In this document: positions 44,828-53,278 of the stretch, piece by piece | How positions within the stretch are numbered: the stretch's first letter is position 1 | Layout: the number at the start of each line of letters is the position of its first letter | Assembly (NCBI GenBank): GCA_011364965.1 | Contig: RDOB01000003.1 | Location: 186,001-250,000, forward strand | DNA length: 64,000 nucleotides | Source: Candidatus Heimdallarchaeota archaeon | Lineage (GTDB): Archaea > Asgardarchaeota > Heimdallarchaeia > Hodarchaeales > Hodarchaeaceae | Direction of reading: 5' to 3' | The notes under the pieces: generated by a model | Told to the model about the DNA's origin: nothing | The model's database searches: none | The model's input: only the letters and a program-made list of their open reading frames with translations | Program-made: the position numbers and the translations under genes

Positions 44828-46878
44828 AACTTCACATCCTCTACAAAAGCTTTTATCATCTCTTTAATAGCCCCTAATTTATACCCCCGTACATCAATAG
44901 CACCAGGTGTGGGGCATACAGCTACACATGCGCCACAGCCTTTGCAAAGTGCAGCATTAACTTGCGCGTGTTTAATAGTTACTCCATTAATAATAGTATC
45001 CACCATCTGAATCGCACCCATATACTCACATTCATTTACACATAAACCGGTACCATTGCAAATTTCAGGATCCACCAATGCCACAAAAGGTTCTAATTCC
45101 GTGAAATTTTTGGCTAGAATTATTGCACCTTTAGAAGCAGCTGCGCTAGCAGCAGCTGATGTTTCTGTAATATCCATTGGAGCTTGAGAAGTGCCAGCTA
45201 GCATAATACCAGGACTAGCCATTTCTATTGGTCTTAATTTTGGGTGAACTTCCAGTAAAAATCTATCAGATCCAATAGGAACTTTCATTTGGTTGATTAA
45301 CGTTTTTTGATTACTTGGTACCATTCCAACCGCTAAAATCACAAGATCAGCAGGAACTTCTAGTTCTTGACAAAATGTTAGCTGATCTTTTACTTTTATA
45401 TGAACTCTTCTGTCTCTTAGAGAGTTTGACGGTTTTACAACTTCAGGTAAAGATGTAGAGTTATACTTTAGGAAAATTACTCCATTTTTTGAAGCTTTTT
45501 CATAATAATCCTCTTCAGTAAATCGCGCATAAGTTCGGATATCTCGATAGATGTTGTAAACATTAGTTTCAGGAAAACGCTCCTTTATTTCATTAGCAGC
45601 CTGTAAACTCGCAGAACAGCAAACACGCGAGCAATATTCATTTAACATACCATCACAATTTTGACCAGGTTTAAAATTTCCATCAGCTTGACGACTTCCA
45701 ACACAGTGTATGATAGCAACAGAATGAATCTCTCTACCATGCCACTCAAATTTTTTCTCGAAAATACCTCCTGGAGACATCATTCTAACAAACTGGGGGA
45801 GAGTGATTACATTAGGATGGACTTCCCACCCAAATTCGCCATTGTAGGGAATGTAATGATCAAAACCAGTTGCTAGGATGACAACCCCCGCCGTTAAATG
45901 TATTAAATCGCTTTCTGATATTTCTAGTTGTATTCTTTCTGTATTTTCTAGTGCCTCTTTACATTTTCCACAGCGAGTACAATAGTTCCAATCGATTGAG
46001 TCTATTTGTGGATAATTACCTGGTTTAGCACTTCCAATCGCTTTCCGTGGAATTCCACGAAAGTCATATTCGTTGGGAATTATCTCTGGACAGGCATTAG
46101 CTGCAATACGTAATTCTCGTGGATCTAATTTTCCAATAATTCCTCGGGAACCAATCTCCTTCAAAGACACATTGAAATTTCCAATATAACCTGTGAATTC
46201 GACAACTTCTGTATTTAAACGTAGAGTTATTAGTGAGTTAGATATTATTTCTTGAATCAAACTATTTAATAAATCTGCAGCCACTTCTCCTGTTGGGTAT
46301 ATTGTATCAAGAGAGGCCATTCTACCGCCTAAGTAAGGTGATTTCTCCACTAATTCGACTGGAATTCCTGAGGCAGCTAATTCTTTCGCAGCTCGTAACC
46401 CCCCTACTCCACCACCTAGTACAAGGGCTTTTTTCCGAGTAGTGATTTTAATGCTCTCAAGGGGATCGAGTTGCATTGCTTTTGCGACTCCACCACGAAT
46501 TAAAGACACAGCTTTCCGAGTTGCTTCATCTGGTTGATGAGAATGCACCCAAGAGTCTTGCTCTCGTATATTTACCTGTTCATAAAGAAATTCATTGAGT
46601 CCTCCCCGACGAGTGGCACCTCGGAACGTCATTTCATGTAAACTTGGGCTACAGGAAGCTACCACTACACGATTAACCTTTCCAGCCTTAATATCTTCTT
46701 CAATTAATTCTTGACCTGCATTGGAACACATGAACATGTTACGGCGGCTAACAACTACGTTAGGATATTTTTCTAATTCCTGACGTACTTTCTCTACATC
46801 AACAATGTCGGAAATATTGCCACCACAGTGACAAATGTATACGCCAACTTTAGTTTCTTCTTTTTCACTCATGTTCAC
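44824..46878 (-). CDS. HdrA/QmoB-like flavin and iron-sulfur oxidoreductase subunit
   Basis: 684 residues. An N-terminal HdrA/GltD-like leader (VYICHCGGNISD, ASCSPSLHE), FAD Rossmann domain ALVLGGGVGGLRAA (about 150), a central Cys set (CTRCGKCKE near 300), a Cys-rich patch (NEYCSRVCC near 405) and a C-terminal ferredoxin domain. Its last cluster CKGCGACVAVCP is intact. The preceding one is CNGTGLCVNEC, where the second Cys is Thr, so it may hold a 3Fe cluster or none. Cytosolic electron-transfer partner of the next HdrA and of the membrane subunit. ATGA overlap with its upstream gene. Confidence 0.9.
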   Translation of the reverse strand: MNMSEKEETKVGVYICHCGGNISDIVDVEKVRQELEKYPNVVVSRRNMFMCSNAGQELIEEDIKAGKVNRVVVASCSPSLHEMTFRGATRRGGLNEFLYEQVNIREQDSWVHSHQPDEATRKAVSLIRGGVAKAMQLDPLESIKITTRKKALVLGGGVGGLRAAKELAASGIPVELVEKSPYLGGRMASLDTIYPTGEVAADLLNSLIQEIISNSLITLRLNTEVVEFTGYIGNFNVSLKEIGSRGIIGKLDPRELRIAANACPEIIPNEYDFRGIPRKAIGSAKPGNYPQIDSIDWNYCTRCGKCKEALENTERIQLEISESDLIHLTAGVVILATGFDHYIPYNGEFGWEVHPNVITLPQFVRMMSPGGIFEKKFEWHGREIHSVAIIHCVGSRQADGNFKPGQNCDGMLNEYCSRVCCSASLQAANEIKERFPETNVYNIYRDIRTYARFTEEDYYEKASKNGVIFLKYNSTSLPEVVKPSNSLRDRRVHIKVKDQLTFCQELEVPADLVILAVGMVPSNQKTLINQMKVPIGSDRFLLEVHPKLRPIEMASPGIMLAGTSQAPMDITETSAAASAAASKGAIILAKNFTELEPFVALVDPEICNGTGLCVNECEYMGAIQMVDTIINGVTIKHAQVNAALCKGCGACVAVCPTPGAIDVRGYKLGAIKEMIKAFVEDVKL

Positions 46879-48230
46879 TCCTCCGAATTAGAAGTCTCTA
46901 CATTATCTATCTTAGGTATGCTCCCCAACGATAAAATGCTAGCAGATTCCTTTTGTCGTGCCTTAAGATAATTTGAAGTTTTAATTGCAGCTGCAGATCC
47001 TTCTACTATTGTATCCACAATATCTTTTGGCCCTAATGCAGTTCCAGCTGCTATTATTCCTTCCATACTTGTAATTACTGGATCGAGTTTTAATTTAGGA
47101 CTTTGAATGAAACCATCCTTATCTTGTTTAACAGGGAAATTACCTGTCGGACAACTCCCTTGTGTTAATCCTAAGCTCAAAACTACTAATTCATACTCGA
47201 CTTCAATTTTACCCCCCGAGTCTCCAATGTTCTCGATGGAGAGGATTAAATTATGCGTTTTGGGATTCTCACGTATTTCTCCAACTTTTCCTTTGACAAA
47301 TTCGACTCCCATGGCTTTAGCATTCTGGTAAAATTGTTCATATCCCTTACCAAATGCACGAATATCCATATAATAACAAGTAACTCCCACTATGGGTAAT
47401 GAACCCATTATAAGCATCGCTTGTTTGATTGTATACATACAACAAATGCGACTACAATAAGTACGATCCACAGACGCGTCTCTCGACCCAGCACAATGCA
47501 CATAAGCAATGTTCATAGGAATTTGATTGTCTGAGGGCCTTCTAACGCCTAGATATGGACCATTGGGAGCTAGCAGCCTTTCAGCTGCTAAAGAGGATAT
47601 TACATTCAGATACTTTCCACCACCCCATTCAGCTTTCTCTCCAAGAGGTGTGAGTTCATATCCAGTAGCAAGGATAACGGACTCAGCTTCTATTTCTACA
47701 TTTTGATCTTGTTGTAAATAATCGATTGCATCTGCAGGACAGACTCGATGACAAGTTCCACACGCTATACAGTTTTCTAAATCGAGTAACGCAATTTGAG
47801 GAATTGCTGTTTGAAAAGGAATGTAAATTGCTTTTCGAGCTCCTAAAGCCATTTCAAATTCAGAAGGAACTTCAACAGGACATGCAAATTCGCATTGACG
47901 ACAGCCAATGCATTTATTTTCATTGACCAATCTAGCTTTTTTAATTAGATTTACTTGAAAAGAACCCGATTCATTTTCATGGTAATTTGTGACTTCGCAA
48001 TAAGTCCAAACAGTAATATTTTCATGATGAGCAGCGGAACTCATCTTTGGTGTAGTAATACAGGACGCGCAATCTAAAGTCGGAAAAACTTTTGATAATT
48101 GAATCATTTTCCCTCCAATACTTGGTTCTTTGTCGACTAGTAGAATCTTATATCCTTGGTCTGCCAAATCTAGAGCTGCTTGTATGCCTGCGATACCTGC
48201 TCCTATTACAATTGAATCATAAGTTTCCAT
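46875..48230 (-). CDS. HdrA/QmoA-like FAD iron-sulfur protein
   Basis: 451 residues. FAD motif VIGAGIAGIQAA (about 8-19), SIGGKMIQLSKVFPTLDCASC with the characteristic HdrA Cys, then two [4Fe-4S] motifs CIGCRQCEFACP and CIACGTCHRVCP. A second flavin-domain half follows with CAGSRD and YCSRICCMYTIKQA. Shorter than methanogen HdrA (about 650) and close to QmoA/sHdrA in size. Family knowledge: electron distribution, with possible bifurcation, in Hdr/Qmo complexes. Lies 24 bases after the MvhD gene; overlaps the next gene by ATGA. Confidence 0.92.
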   Translation of the reverse strand: METYDSIVIGAGIAGIQAALDLADQGYKILLVDKEPSIGGKMIQLSKVFPTLDCASCITTPKMSSAAHHENITVWTYCEVTNYHENESGSFQVNLIKKARLVNENKCIGCRQCEFACPVEVPSEFEMALGARKAIYIPFQTAIPQIALLDLENCIACGTCHRVCPADAIDYLQQDQNVEIEAESVILATGYELTPLGEKAEWGGGKYLNVISSLAAERLLAPNGPYLGVRRPSDNQIPMNIAYVHCAGSRDASVDRTYCSRICCMYTIKQAMLIMGSLPIVGVTCYYMDIRAFGKGYEQFYQNAKAMGVEFVKGKVGEIRENPKTHNLILSIENIGDSGGKIEVEYELVVLSLGLTQGSCPTGNFPVKQDKDGFIQSPKLKLDPVITSMEGIIAAGTALGPKDIVDTIVEGSAAAIKTSNYLKARQKESASILSLGSIPKIDNVETSNSEE

Positions 48231-48254
48231 TTATAATTACTCCATTAAGAGTAC

Positions 48255-48731
48255 TTAATTCTCCGTCTCAGCAGACGTTAATGGTGGACTTCTAAAAACC
48301 TCTTTCGCTGGTTCCAAAGTTCGCAAAAATGTATCCATTGTAGAGATTTCTTTAACGACATGCTTTGCACAGACAGTGCAAATTGCGGTTAGCTTCAAAC
48401 GTTGCGGTTCTAGTCCACATTCATCTTTCATACGTTTCATAACTTTATTTATTCGGCGAGATAAACGATGAAAAGCTCCTGAATAAGGACACTCTTCCCC
48501 ACATGACATAACTAAGATACCATCGATTCCGTAACGAAAACTGTCTAGATAAAAATCCTCAGGAAAAATAACAGGGGAAGGAACGCGGATTACATATGAA
48601 TTAGGAGGGTAATTCAAATGCTGTTGCCCCGCATTATCGACTCCAGGATACGAACACGCAATTGTTGTTATCACAAGGATTTTCGGAGTGTATTCTGTTC
48701 TAACAACCGTGTTAACTGCGGTAGAAGACAT
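48255..48731 (-). CDS. MvhD/FlpD-like delta subunit
   Basis: About 158 residues from ATG 48731 (MSSTAVNTVVRTEYTPKILV). IACSYPGVDNAGQ, RYGIDGILVMSCGEECPYSGAFHR and a final CTVCAKHVV follow the MvhD/HdrD-associated fold that links Hdr complexes to hydrogenase, formate dehydrogenase or NADH. Two Cys positions usual in MvhD (the CxxC of its first loop and the Cys of the second) look replaced here. The frame is open 36 codons further upstream, but that part overlaps tusA. Follows tusA by 10 bases. Confidence 0.85.
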   Translation of the reverse strand: MSSTAVNTVVRTEYTPKILVITTIACSYPGVDNAGQQHLNYPPNSYVIRVPSPVIFPEDFYLDSFRYGIDGILVMSCGEECPYSGAFHRLSRRINKVMKRMKDECGLEPQRLKLTAICTVCAKHVVKEISTMDTFLRTLEPAKEVFRSPPLTSAETEN

Positions 48732-48741
48732 TCTAATAGCC

Positions 48742-49008
48742 CTATTTTTTACGTATGATATAATAACGGTCATAACCGTCGTCTTCGACATACCCGAGGA
48801 ATTCATGTTTTGCAAACTTAGCCCATGCAGGAATATCATTTCGTGTTCCAGGGTCAGAAGACCAAACCTCTAAAACTTCGTCAATAGCTACTTTTCCGAT
48901 GGCTTTCTTAGTTTCCAATAATGGGCCGGGGCAAGCAGAGCCTCGTGCGTCAACTACATGATCAGATTCTTCAGGAACATCATTTCCAAGATTAGTTTGT
49001 TCAGTCAT
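48742..49008 (-). CDS. TusA-family sulfur carrier protein
   Basis: 88 residues. VVDARGSACPGPLLETKKAIGK holds the CPxP motif with the active Cys at residue 26. The C-terminal half (VLEVWSSDPGTRNDIPAWAKF) is the typical TusA/SirA strand-helix with sulfur relay surface; no second Cys near the C-terminus. Family knowledge: carries persulfide sulfur for thiolation or for dissimilatory sulfur metabolism with sHdr/Qmo-like complexes. First gene of the Hdr operon; ATG at 49008 with a palindromic TATA element 60 bases upstream. Confidence 0.93.
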   Translation of the reverse strand: MTEQTNLGNDVPEESDHVVDARGSACPGPLLETKKAIGKVAIDEVLEVWSSDPGTRNDIPAWAKFAKHEFLGYVEDDGYDRYYIIRKK

Positions 49009-49332
49009 TTAAATCACCAATTCTAATTCAGTACATAGCATTAAGAAACACTCTAATAGAGATAAAATGTATATATACATTGATTCAAATAAACCATGTG
49101 CATGGATGACTTTTAAAGAAAAATTTCTTATGAATTATGCTTAACCATTGTTAATAGCAATTAATAATAGAGTTTTTTTTAGTCAGCTCATTAATTAAGC
49201 AACGTTAACTAGATGCTGTTTAAAAAGAGGCTAAAATTAATGTTCTGAGATTTTAATATTGGGGGAAAATCTTAAATTTGCGAATATATTTTCAACGATA
49301 GCGATTTCAAATCCAAATAGGCTGGTTCTAAT
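49009..49332 (-). promoter_or_regulatory. 324-base divergent gap with palindromic TATA element of the Hdr operon
   Basis: ATGTATATATACAT at 49067-49080 is a perfect 14-bp palindrome that contains a TATA box in both directions. Leftward it predicts a transcript start near 49040 and a short leader to tusA. A regulator binding the palindrome would block the promoter. No gene seen in the gap; the rightward promoter of the 7TM gene was not pinned down. Confidence 0.55.
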
Positions 49333-50430
49333 ATGATTCTAACCTTTGAAGTGCTCGTTGGCTTTTTAACTTCTGCTTTTATACTAATTGCTTTTTCTAT
49401 CGCCCTGTTACGATATTTAAAATTAGGTTATCGTCCTCTCTTGTTTCTCGCCCTTCAATGGCTCGGAATTGCACTGTGGGGATTATTTACTGCTATCTCC
49501 ACCTTTATTTTAGAGAATGGAGACACTCCTAATATTCTCTTTTTTCCTCCTCTTCAGCTTGACTGGACTCTTGCTGATCTCCTCGGTTTTATAGGATATT
49601 TTATCACAATTCCCACTTTATTTCTCTTAATCTTCTTCTTGGATTCGATCACTCGAACATCTATAGAACCGGTTAAAATGCTTATCGGAGGGATGATTGC
49701 TGCAACTCTGATCATCACCGGATTAGTACCGGGTCAAGGTGCAAAAAATGTTACGATTTATACCTATTATGCGCAAGCTATATACTATATGTTTTGGATT
49801 CTCCTGTGGTTGTATTATACTTTCAAAATATTCCTAAGCAGTCCGCAGAACTTGAAAAGATATTCTGCTATTGTATTAATAGGAAGTATCATTATTTTTC
49901 TAGATGCTTTTTTGACAGTAACTCGTTTAAATCCACCTGAATCAAATTTAAGCATGTTTTTGATGGGATCAGGAGCTTTAATGATCGTAATTCCATACAG
50001 CTTTCAAACAAAGTTATTATATATTTTACCATTCAAAGCTACGCGTTTAATAGTAATTAATGACAATGGAATACCACTGTTCTCTCATAGTTGGGTGAAA
50101 GGAACTGATCCTTCAGGAGAAGTGTTATTTAGTGGAATGATGAGTGGAATCAGCGCCATTCTGAACGAATCATTGAAGAAAGGCTTAGTACGGGAAATAG
50201 CATTAGACGAGTCAAAGTTACTTATCGAAACGGATAAGAGATATTCAATAATTTTCGTTCTCCAATGTACCAGAACATCAACTTCATTATCAGATGCCCT
50301 TCATTTATTCTCAGAACAATTCATCTTAAATTTCAAGGAGTATTTATCAGGTTCCTTCATCAACACAGAGAAATTTAATGCATCAAAACTTGTTGATGAG
50401 TGTTTTCCGTTTCTACCGGATTATAACTAG
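49333..50430 (+). CDS. 7TM membrane protein with C-terminal longin/roadblock-like domain (paralogue B)
   Basis: 365 residues. Seven hydrophobic segments (residues about 5-235) and a cytosolic tail of 130 residues beginning LPFKATRLIVINDNGIPLFSHSW. The opening strand, NDNG turn and strand, then a helix GMMSGISAILNESL and strands/helix to the end, follow the longin/roadblock-like pattern seen in many Asgard GTPase-associated proteins. The tail matches that of 6632-7735 throughout. Its tail keeps the canonical pattern better than paralogue A. Role unknown; coupling of an external or membrane signal to small GTPases is a hypothesis. Confidence 0.72.
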   Translation: MILTFEVLVGFLTSAFILIAFSIALLRYLKLGYRPLLFLALQWLGIALWGLFTAISTFILENGDTPNILFFPPLQLDWTLADLLGFIGYFITIPTLFLLIFFLDSITRTSIEPVKMLIGGMIAATLIITGLVPGQGAKNVTIYTYYAQAIYYMFWILLWLYYTFKIFLSSPQNLKRYSAIVLIGSIIIFLDAFLTVTRLNPPESNLSMFLMGSGALMIVIPYSFQTKLLYILPFKATRLIVINDNGIPLFSHSWVKGTDPSGEVLFSGMMSGISAILNESLKKGLVREIALDESKLLIETDKRYSIIFVLQCTRTSTSLSDALHLFSEQFILNFKEYLSGSFINTEKFNASKLVDECFPFLPDYN

Positions 50431-50456
50431 AGAAAAAGGAAGGTATGATAGGTAAT

Positions 50457-50941
50457 TTACTTCCTAAATACTTTTTTGATTTCTTTTAGAGGTACATCAA
50501 ACACTTCATTATGGGGGGGGAGGGGTTCAGAATAAAAAAACTCTGGCAATCTATCATGAGCTTTGGTAAATCCTACTCTTTTATTAAACTCAAGTTTCTT
50601 CTTTAATATCTTCATTCCATAAGATACTGGATCTAATTCTTCTAGTTCTAACATCGCTTTCCCATTGTCAATCATTCCTTCCATTGCAGATGGTATATCT
50701 AGGAGTGCATATACAGTAAAGAAGCAATATCCTATAGAATCAAGAAAAGCAGTAAAGGCCTGATACTGGGAGCATTTGTATCGTAATAAAACCAGGAGCA
50801 GCAATAAATTTATTATTAGGTCCCAAAGGTTCACACAAAAGGATCTACTTCATCTACAATTATTGTAGATGTTAATCCTCTTCCCCCTAAGTGTATATAT
50901 TCTTCGGGTAATTCTTCCCAATTTACAGTTAGTTTTGTCAT
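50457..50941 (-). pseudogene. decayed aldehyde:ferredoxin oxidoreductase (AOR)
   Basis: ATG 50941 opens the AOR N-terminus: YIHLGGRGLTSTIIVDEVDP, then a TGA after PFV. One base over, it resumes PLGPNNKFIAAPGF. It then jumps to the AOR C-terminal region (LDSIGYCFFTVYALL, EFNKRVGFTKAHDRLPEFFYSEP) and ends at 50457. AORs have about 600 residues; only about 60 N-terminal and 110 C-terminal remain. So a frameshift plus a deletion of about 430 codons, removing the cluster and tungstopterin sites. A CCCCCCC run near 50512 is inside the remnant. Confidence 0.85.
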
Positions 50942-51073
50942 ATTTACCCTTACGATCTGATTCAAGTCATAATACCTCTATAAAATGAGCTATGGTTCAT
51001 GAGCTGTGAGTATCCAAATATCTTCAGTAATTTAAACAACATATTATCTATTGGAGAGGAAAAAGAGTAGATC

Positions 51074-51751
51074 TCAAGGTTCAATTATTAATTCTTCTAA
51101 TTTTGTGATTACTTGTACATAAATCTCGTCGATATCAGGAAAATCAAATTTCGCGTTTTCTCTTTTAATTAGGATAAACGGAATATAACTCCGCAATGAC
51201 GCGTATAAATCTGATGGAGAATCACCGATATAAATAACGTCGTCTTTAGATAAATTTAACTTCTTCAAAGTGATTTCCAACCCACTAGGGTGCGGTTTCG
51301 GCTCAATCATCTCTTCTAATCCAGTTAAACATTCAAAATAGTCAGTCAAATTAAATGTTGCCAATATTTTTGAGGCTACATATGATTTGTTATTAGTTAC
51401 GACAGCTAACCTAAATCCATATTTTTTTAATAAGATCAGTACCCTATGAACGTTTGGGAAAAGGGATACATTTAAAGTAATTTTATCAACAAAATAATTA
51501 TCTATTAGTTTTGTTAACCGATCTTTTTCCCTAGCATTGAATTCTAAGGAAGGGAATAAGCAAAGTAATTGACCTTCAGTTGAGAATGCAACGATTTTTT
51601 CAATAATAGATGGAGCGGGGATTTCATATTTTTCCCTTCTAAGAATCTCTTGGAGTGCAATTATCCACCCTTTTGTACTATCTACGAAAACTCCATCCAA
51701 GTCGAAAATAATTGCTTTCAGTGATTTTCTATGCTGCAAAGGACCTTTCAT
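51074..51751 (-). CDS. HAD-superfamily phosphatase (phosphoglycolate-phosphatase-like)
   Basis: 225 residues. HAD motif I IIFDLDGVFVDS (residues 15-26), helical cap, motif II VVTNNKSY, motif III KPHPSGLEI and motif IV IYIGDSPSDL are all present. Family knowledge: hydrolysis of a phosphomonoester such as phosphoglycolate or a sugar phosphate. It lies 31 bases downstream of the BtpA-like gene, same strand, so they are probably co-transcribed, next to the sugar PTS region. ATG at 51751. Confidence 0.93.
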   Translation of the reverse strand: MKGPLQHRKSLKAIIFDLDGVFVDSTKGWIIALQEILRREKYEIPAPSIIEKIVAFSTEGQLLCLFPSLEFNAREKDRLTKLIDNYFVDKITLNVSLFPNVHRVLILLKKYGFRLAVVTNNKSYVASKILATFNLTDYFECLTGLEEMIEPKPHPSGLEITLKKLNLSKDDVIYIGDSPSDLYASLRSYIPFILIKRENAKFDFPDIDEIYVQVITKLEELIIEP

Positions 51752-51782
51752 TGGAAATCAAGAATAGGAATGATAATAGGAA

Positions 51783-52601
51783 TTAACGAACTTGCTGTAC
51801 TGCTTCCATGAATTCCCTAACACGTTTAATATCGACGTTTTTCCAAGTATCACCATTGAATTTCAAGCTCGTACCGACAATAACTCCATCTGCTACCTCG
51901 AGCTGTTTTATAATATTATCTTTTCTCGCGCCTGTGTTCACAATTACTGCCGCGCCTAATGAATTTGCTTTTACGGTTTTTAGCTCATCAAGTTTAGCTT
52001 CCATGCCAGTCATGGGTCCTGAAACACAAAGTGCATCGGCAATACCAACAAATACCGCTCCTTTGGCAATCAATGCTAATGAGCGTTGATCCAAAGGATG
52101 AGCGAATTCTGCATTCACAATACCAAAGATTTTGATATCATTTGCTCCGATAGCCTTCCTATATCGTAACGTTTCAGCACCTGGAGCGTTCAAGAACCCC
52201 ATATCCCCTGCAAATGCCCCAGTAAATACTCCCCTTACAAATTTTGCTCCAGTGGCTTTAGCTACTGCTAATGCTGAAATAGGATCCCACATTATGTCAA
52301 TACCGTATGGGATTGATATTTCAGATTTTAATTCCCCAATTACTGCAGCCATGGATGCAACAACTACTTGGTTTACTCCAGTTGCATAAGGACGATCCCC
52401 TTCATTGCAGAAGAGAAGGCCGTCAATCCCTCCTTCTTGCAAAGCTAATAAGTCTTGTTTGGCACTGGAAAATATTTTTCCCATTCCTTCTTCTTCGTTG
52501 AACTCAGGTGTATAGGGAAGAGGAGGAAAATGAACCATCCCAATCACAGGTTTTTTTACATTAAAAATTTCATCTAAACATGTCATTTCTAAACCCTTCA
52601 T
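51783..52601 (-). CDS. BtpA/SgcQ-family TIM-barrel protein
   Basis: 272 residues. PVIGMVHFPPLPYTP at the start, GGIDGLLFCNEGDRPY, VRGVFTGAFAGDMG and the end GVIVGTSLKFNGDTW match the BtpA family. Family knowledge: the function is not settled; cyanobacterial BtpA affects photosystem I, and the E. coli homologue SgcQ lies in a PTS sugar operon (sgc). Here too it lies next to PTS genes, with a HAD phosphatase downstream, so a sugar-phosphate role is favoured. Start at ATG 52601, alternatively 52586. Confidence 0.9.
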   Translation of the reverse strand: MKGLEMTCLDEIFNVKKPVIGMVHFPPLPYTPEFNEEEGMGKIFSSAKQDLLALQEGGIDGLLFCNEGDRPYATGVNQVVVASMAAVIGELKSEISIPYGIDIMWDPISALAVAKATGAKFVRGVFTGAFAGDMGFLNAPGAETLRYRKAIGANDIKIFGIVNAEFAHPLDQRSLALIAKGAVFVGIADALCVSGPMTGMEAKLDELKTVKANSLGAAVIVNTGARKDNIIKQLEVADGVIVGTSLKFNGDTWKNVDIKRVREFMEAVQQVR

Positions 52602-52768
52602 ATCATAATACTATTTTCTATCTTAATTTAAATGATGTTAGATTTCTCATAACTTTAAAGAAAAAAAATAAAATATTCTCCAACAGAAATAACGCAAAGT
52701 TCCAAACATTTAGAACTCTCTGTTCTTTTTCAAAGGAGAGGTTTTTTATAGAATAAAAACTGCTATAC

Positions 52769-52778
52769 TCATATAAAT
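52769..52778 (+). promoter_or_regulatory. TATA box for the YjbQ gene
   Basis: TCATATAAAT reading right predicts a transcript start near 52800 and a leader of about 50 bases to ATG 52853. The rest of the 251-base divergent gap (52602-52852) shows no gene. Confidence 0.45.
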
Positions 52779-52852
52779 TCAGATCTGAAGTCTTTTAAGA
52801 AATCAAAAATCAAATTCATCACCTAGAAGTATGAAATACCCAGGGAATTATA

Positions 52853-53278
52853 ATGCAAGAAACTGAATTTAAAACTAAATATATATCTGTTAAAACTCTT
52901 AATGCAGGGGAATATTACGATGTAACTGATGAACTTAGCACATTCGTAAAGGAAAGTGGCATACAGAAAGGTATACTTATAGCTTATAGTTTGCATACTA
53001 CAACTGGATTGGTTGTAAATGAAGGTTCTGATCCTGGGGTAGGAAAAGATGTTTCTCAAGTTTTATGGGAACTTATACCTGAAACAAGACAATGGAATCA
53101 CACAGAAGAAAGCCCTCTGGATTCAGCTGCGCATGTGAAAGCTCAAATGATAGGAAATTCAATAATTCTAGGAATTGATCAGTCAAGGTTAATACTTGGA
53201 ACTTGGCAAAGAGTATATTTCATCGAATATATTGAAGCCAGAGAGAGAAAAGTCTTTGTAATAATCTTTGGAAAATGA
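52853..53278 (+). CDS. YjbQ/UPF0047 family protein
   Basis: 141 residues. SLHTTTGLVVNEG, HTEESPLDSAAHVKAQMIG and LGTWQRVYFIEYI are the family's conserved strings, with the His-rich putative metal/substrate site. Family knowledge: a small trimeric fold with weak thiamine-phosphate-synthase-like activity; the real substrate is unknown. Complete; single rightward gene between BtpA and PTS EIIA. The 215-base gap after it shows no gene, only an AT-rich stretch (AAATATATTT at 53461) just before the PTS start. Confidence 0.93.
   Translation: MQETEFKTKYISVKTLNAGEYYDVTDELSTFVKESGIQKGILIAYSLHTTTGLVVNEGSDPGVGKDVSQVLWELIPETRQWNHTEESPLDSAAHVKAQMIGNSIILGIDQSRLILGTWQRVYFIEYIEARERKVFVIIFGK

Noticed and set aside
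48731..48839. N-terminal extension of the MvhD-like protein
   Set aside because: It overlaps tusA, has no family similarity, and ATG 48731 fits the family start.
50505..50525. GGGGGGGG run as a quadruplex or phase-variation tract
   Set aside because: It lies within the decayed AOR gene, so it has no coding consequence, and only one G-run is present.
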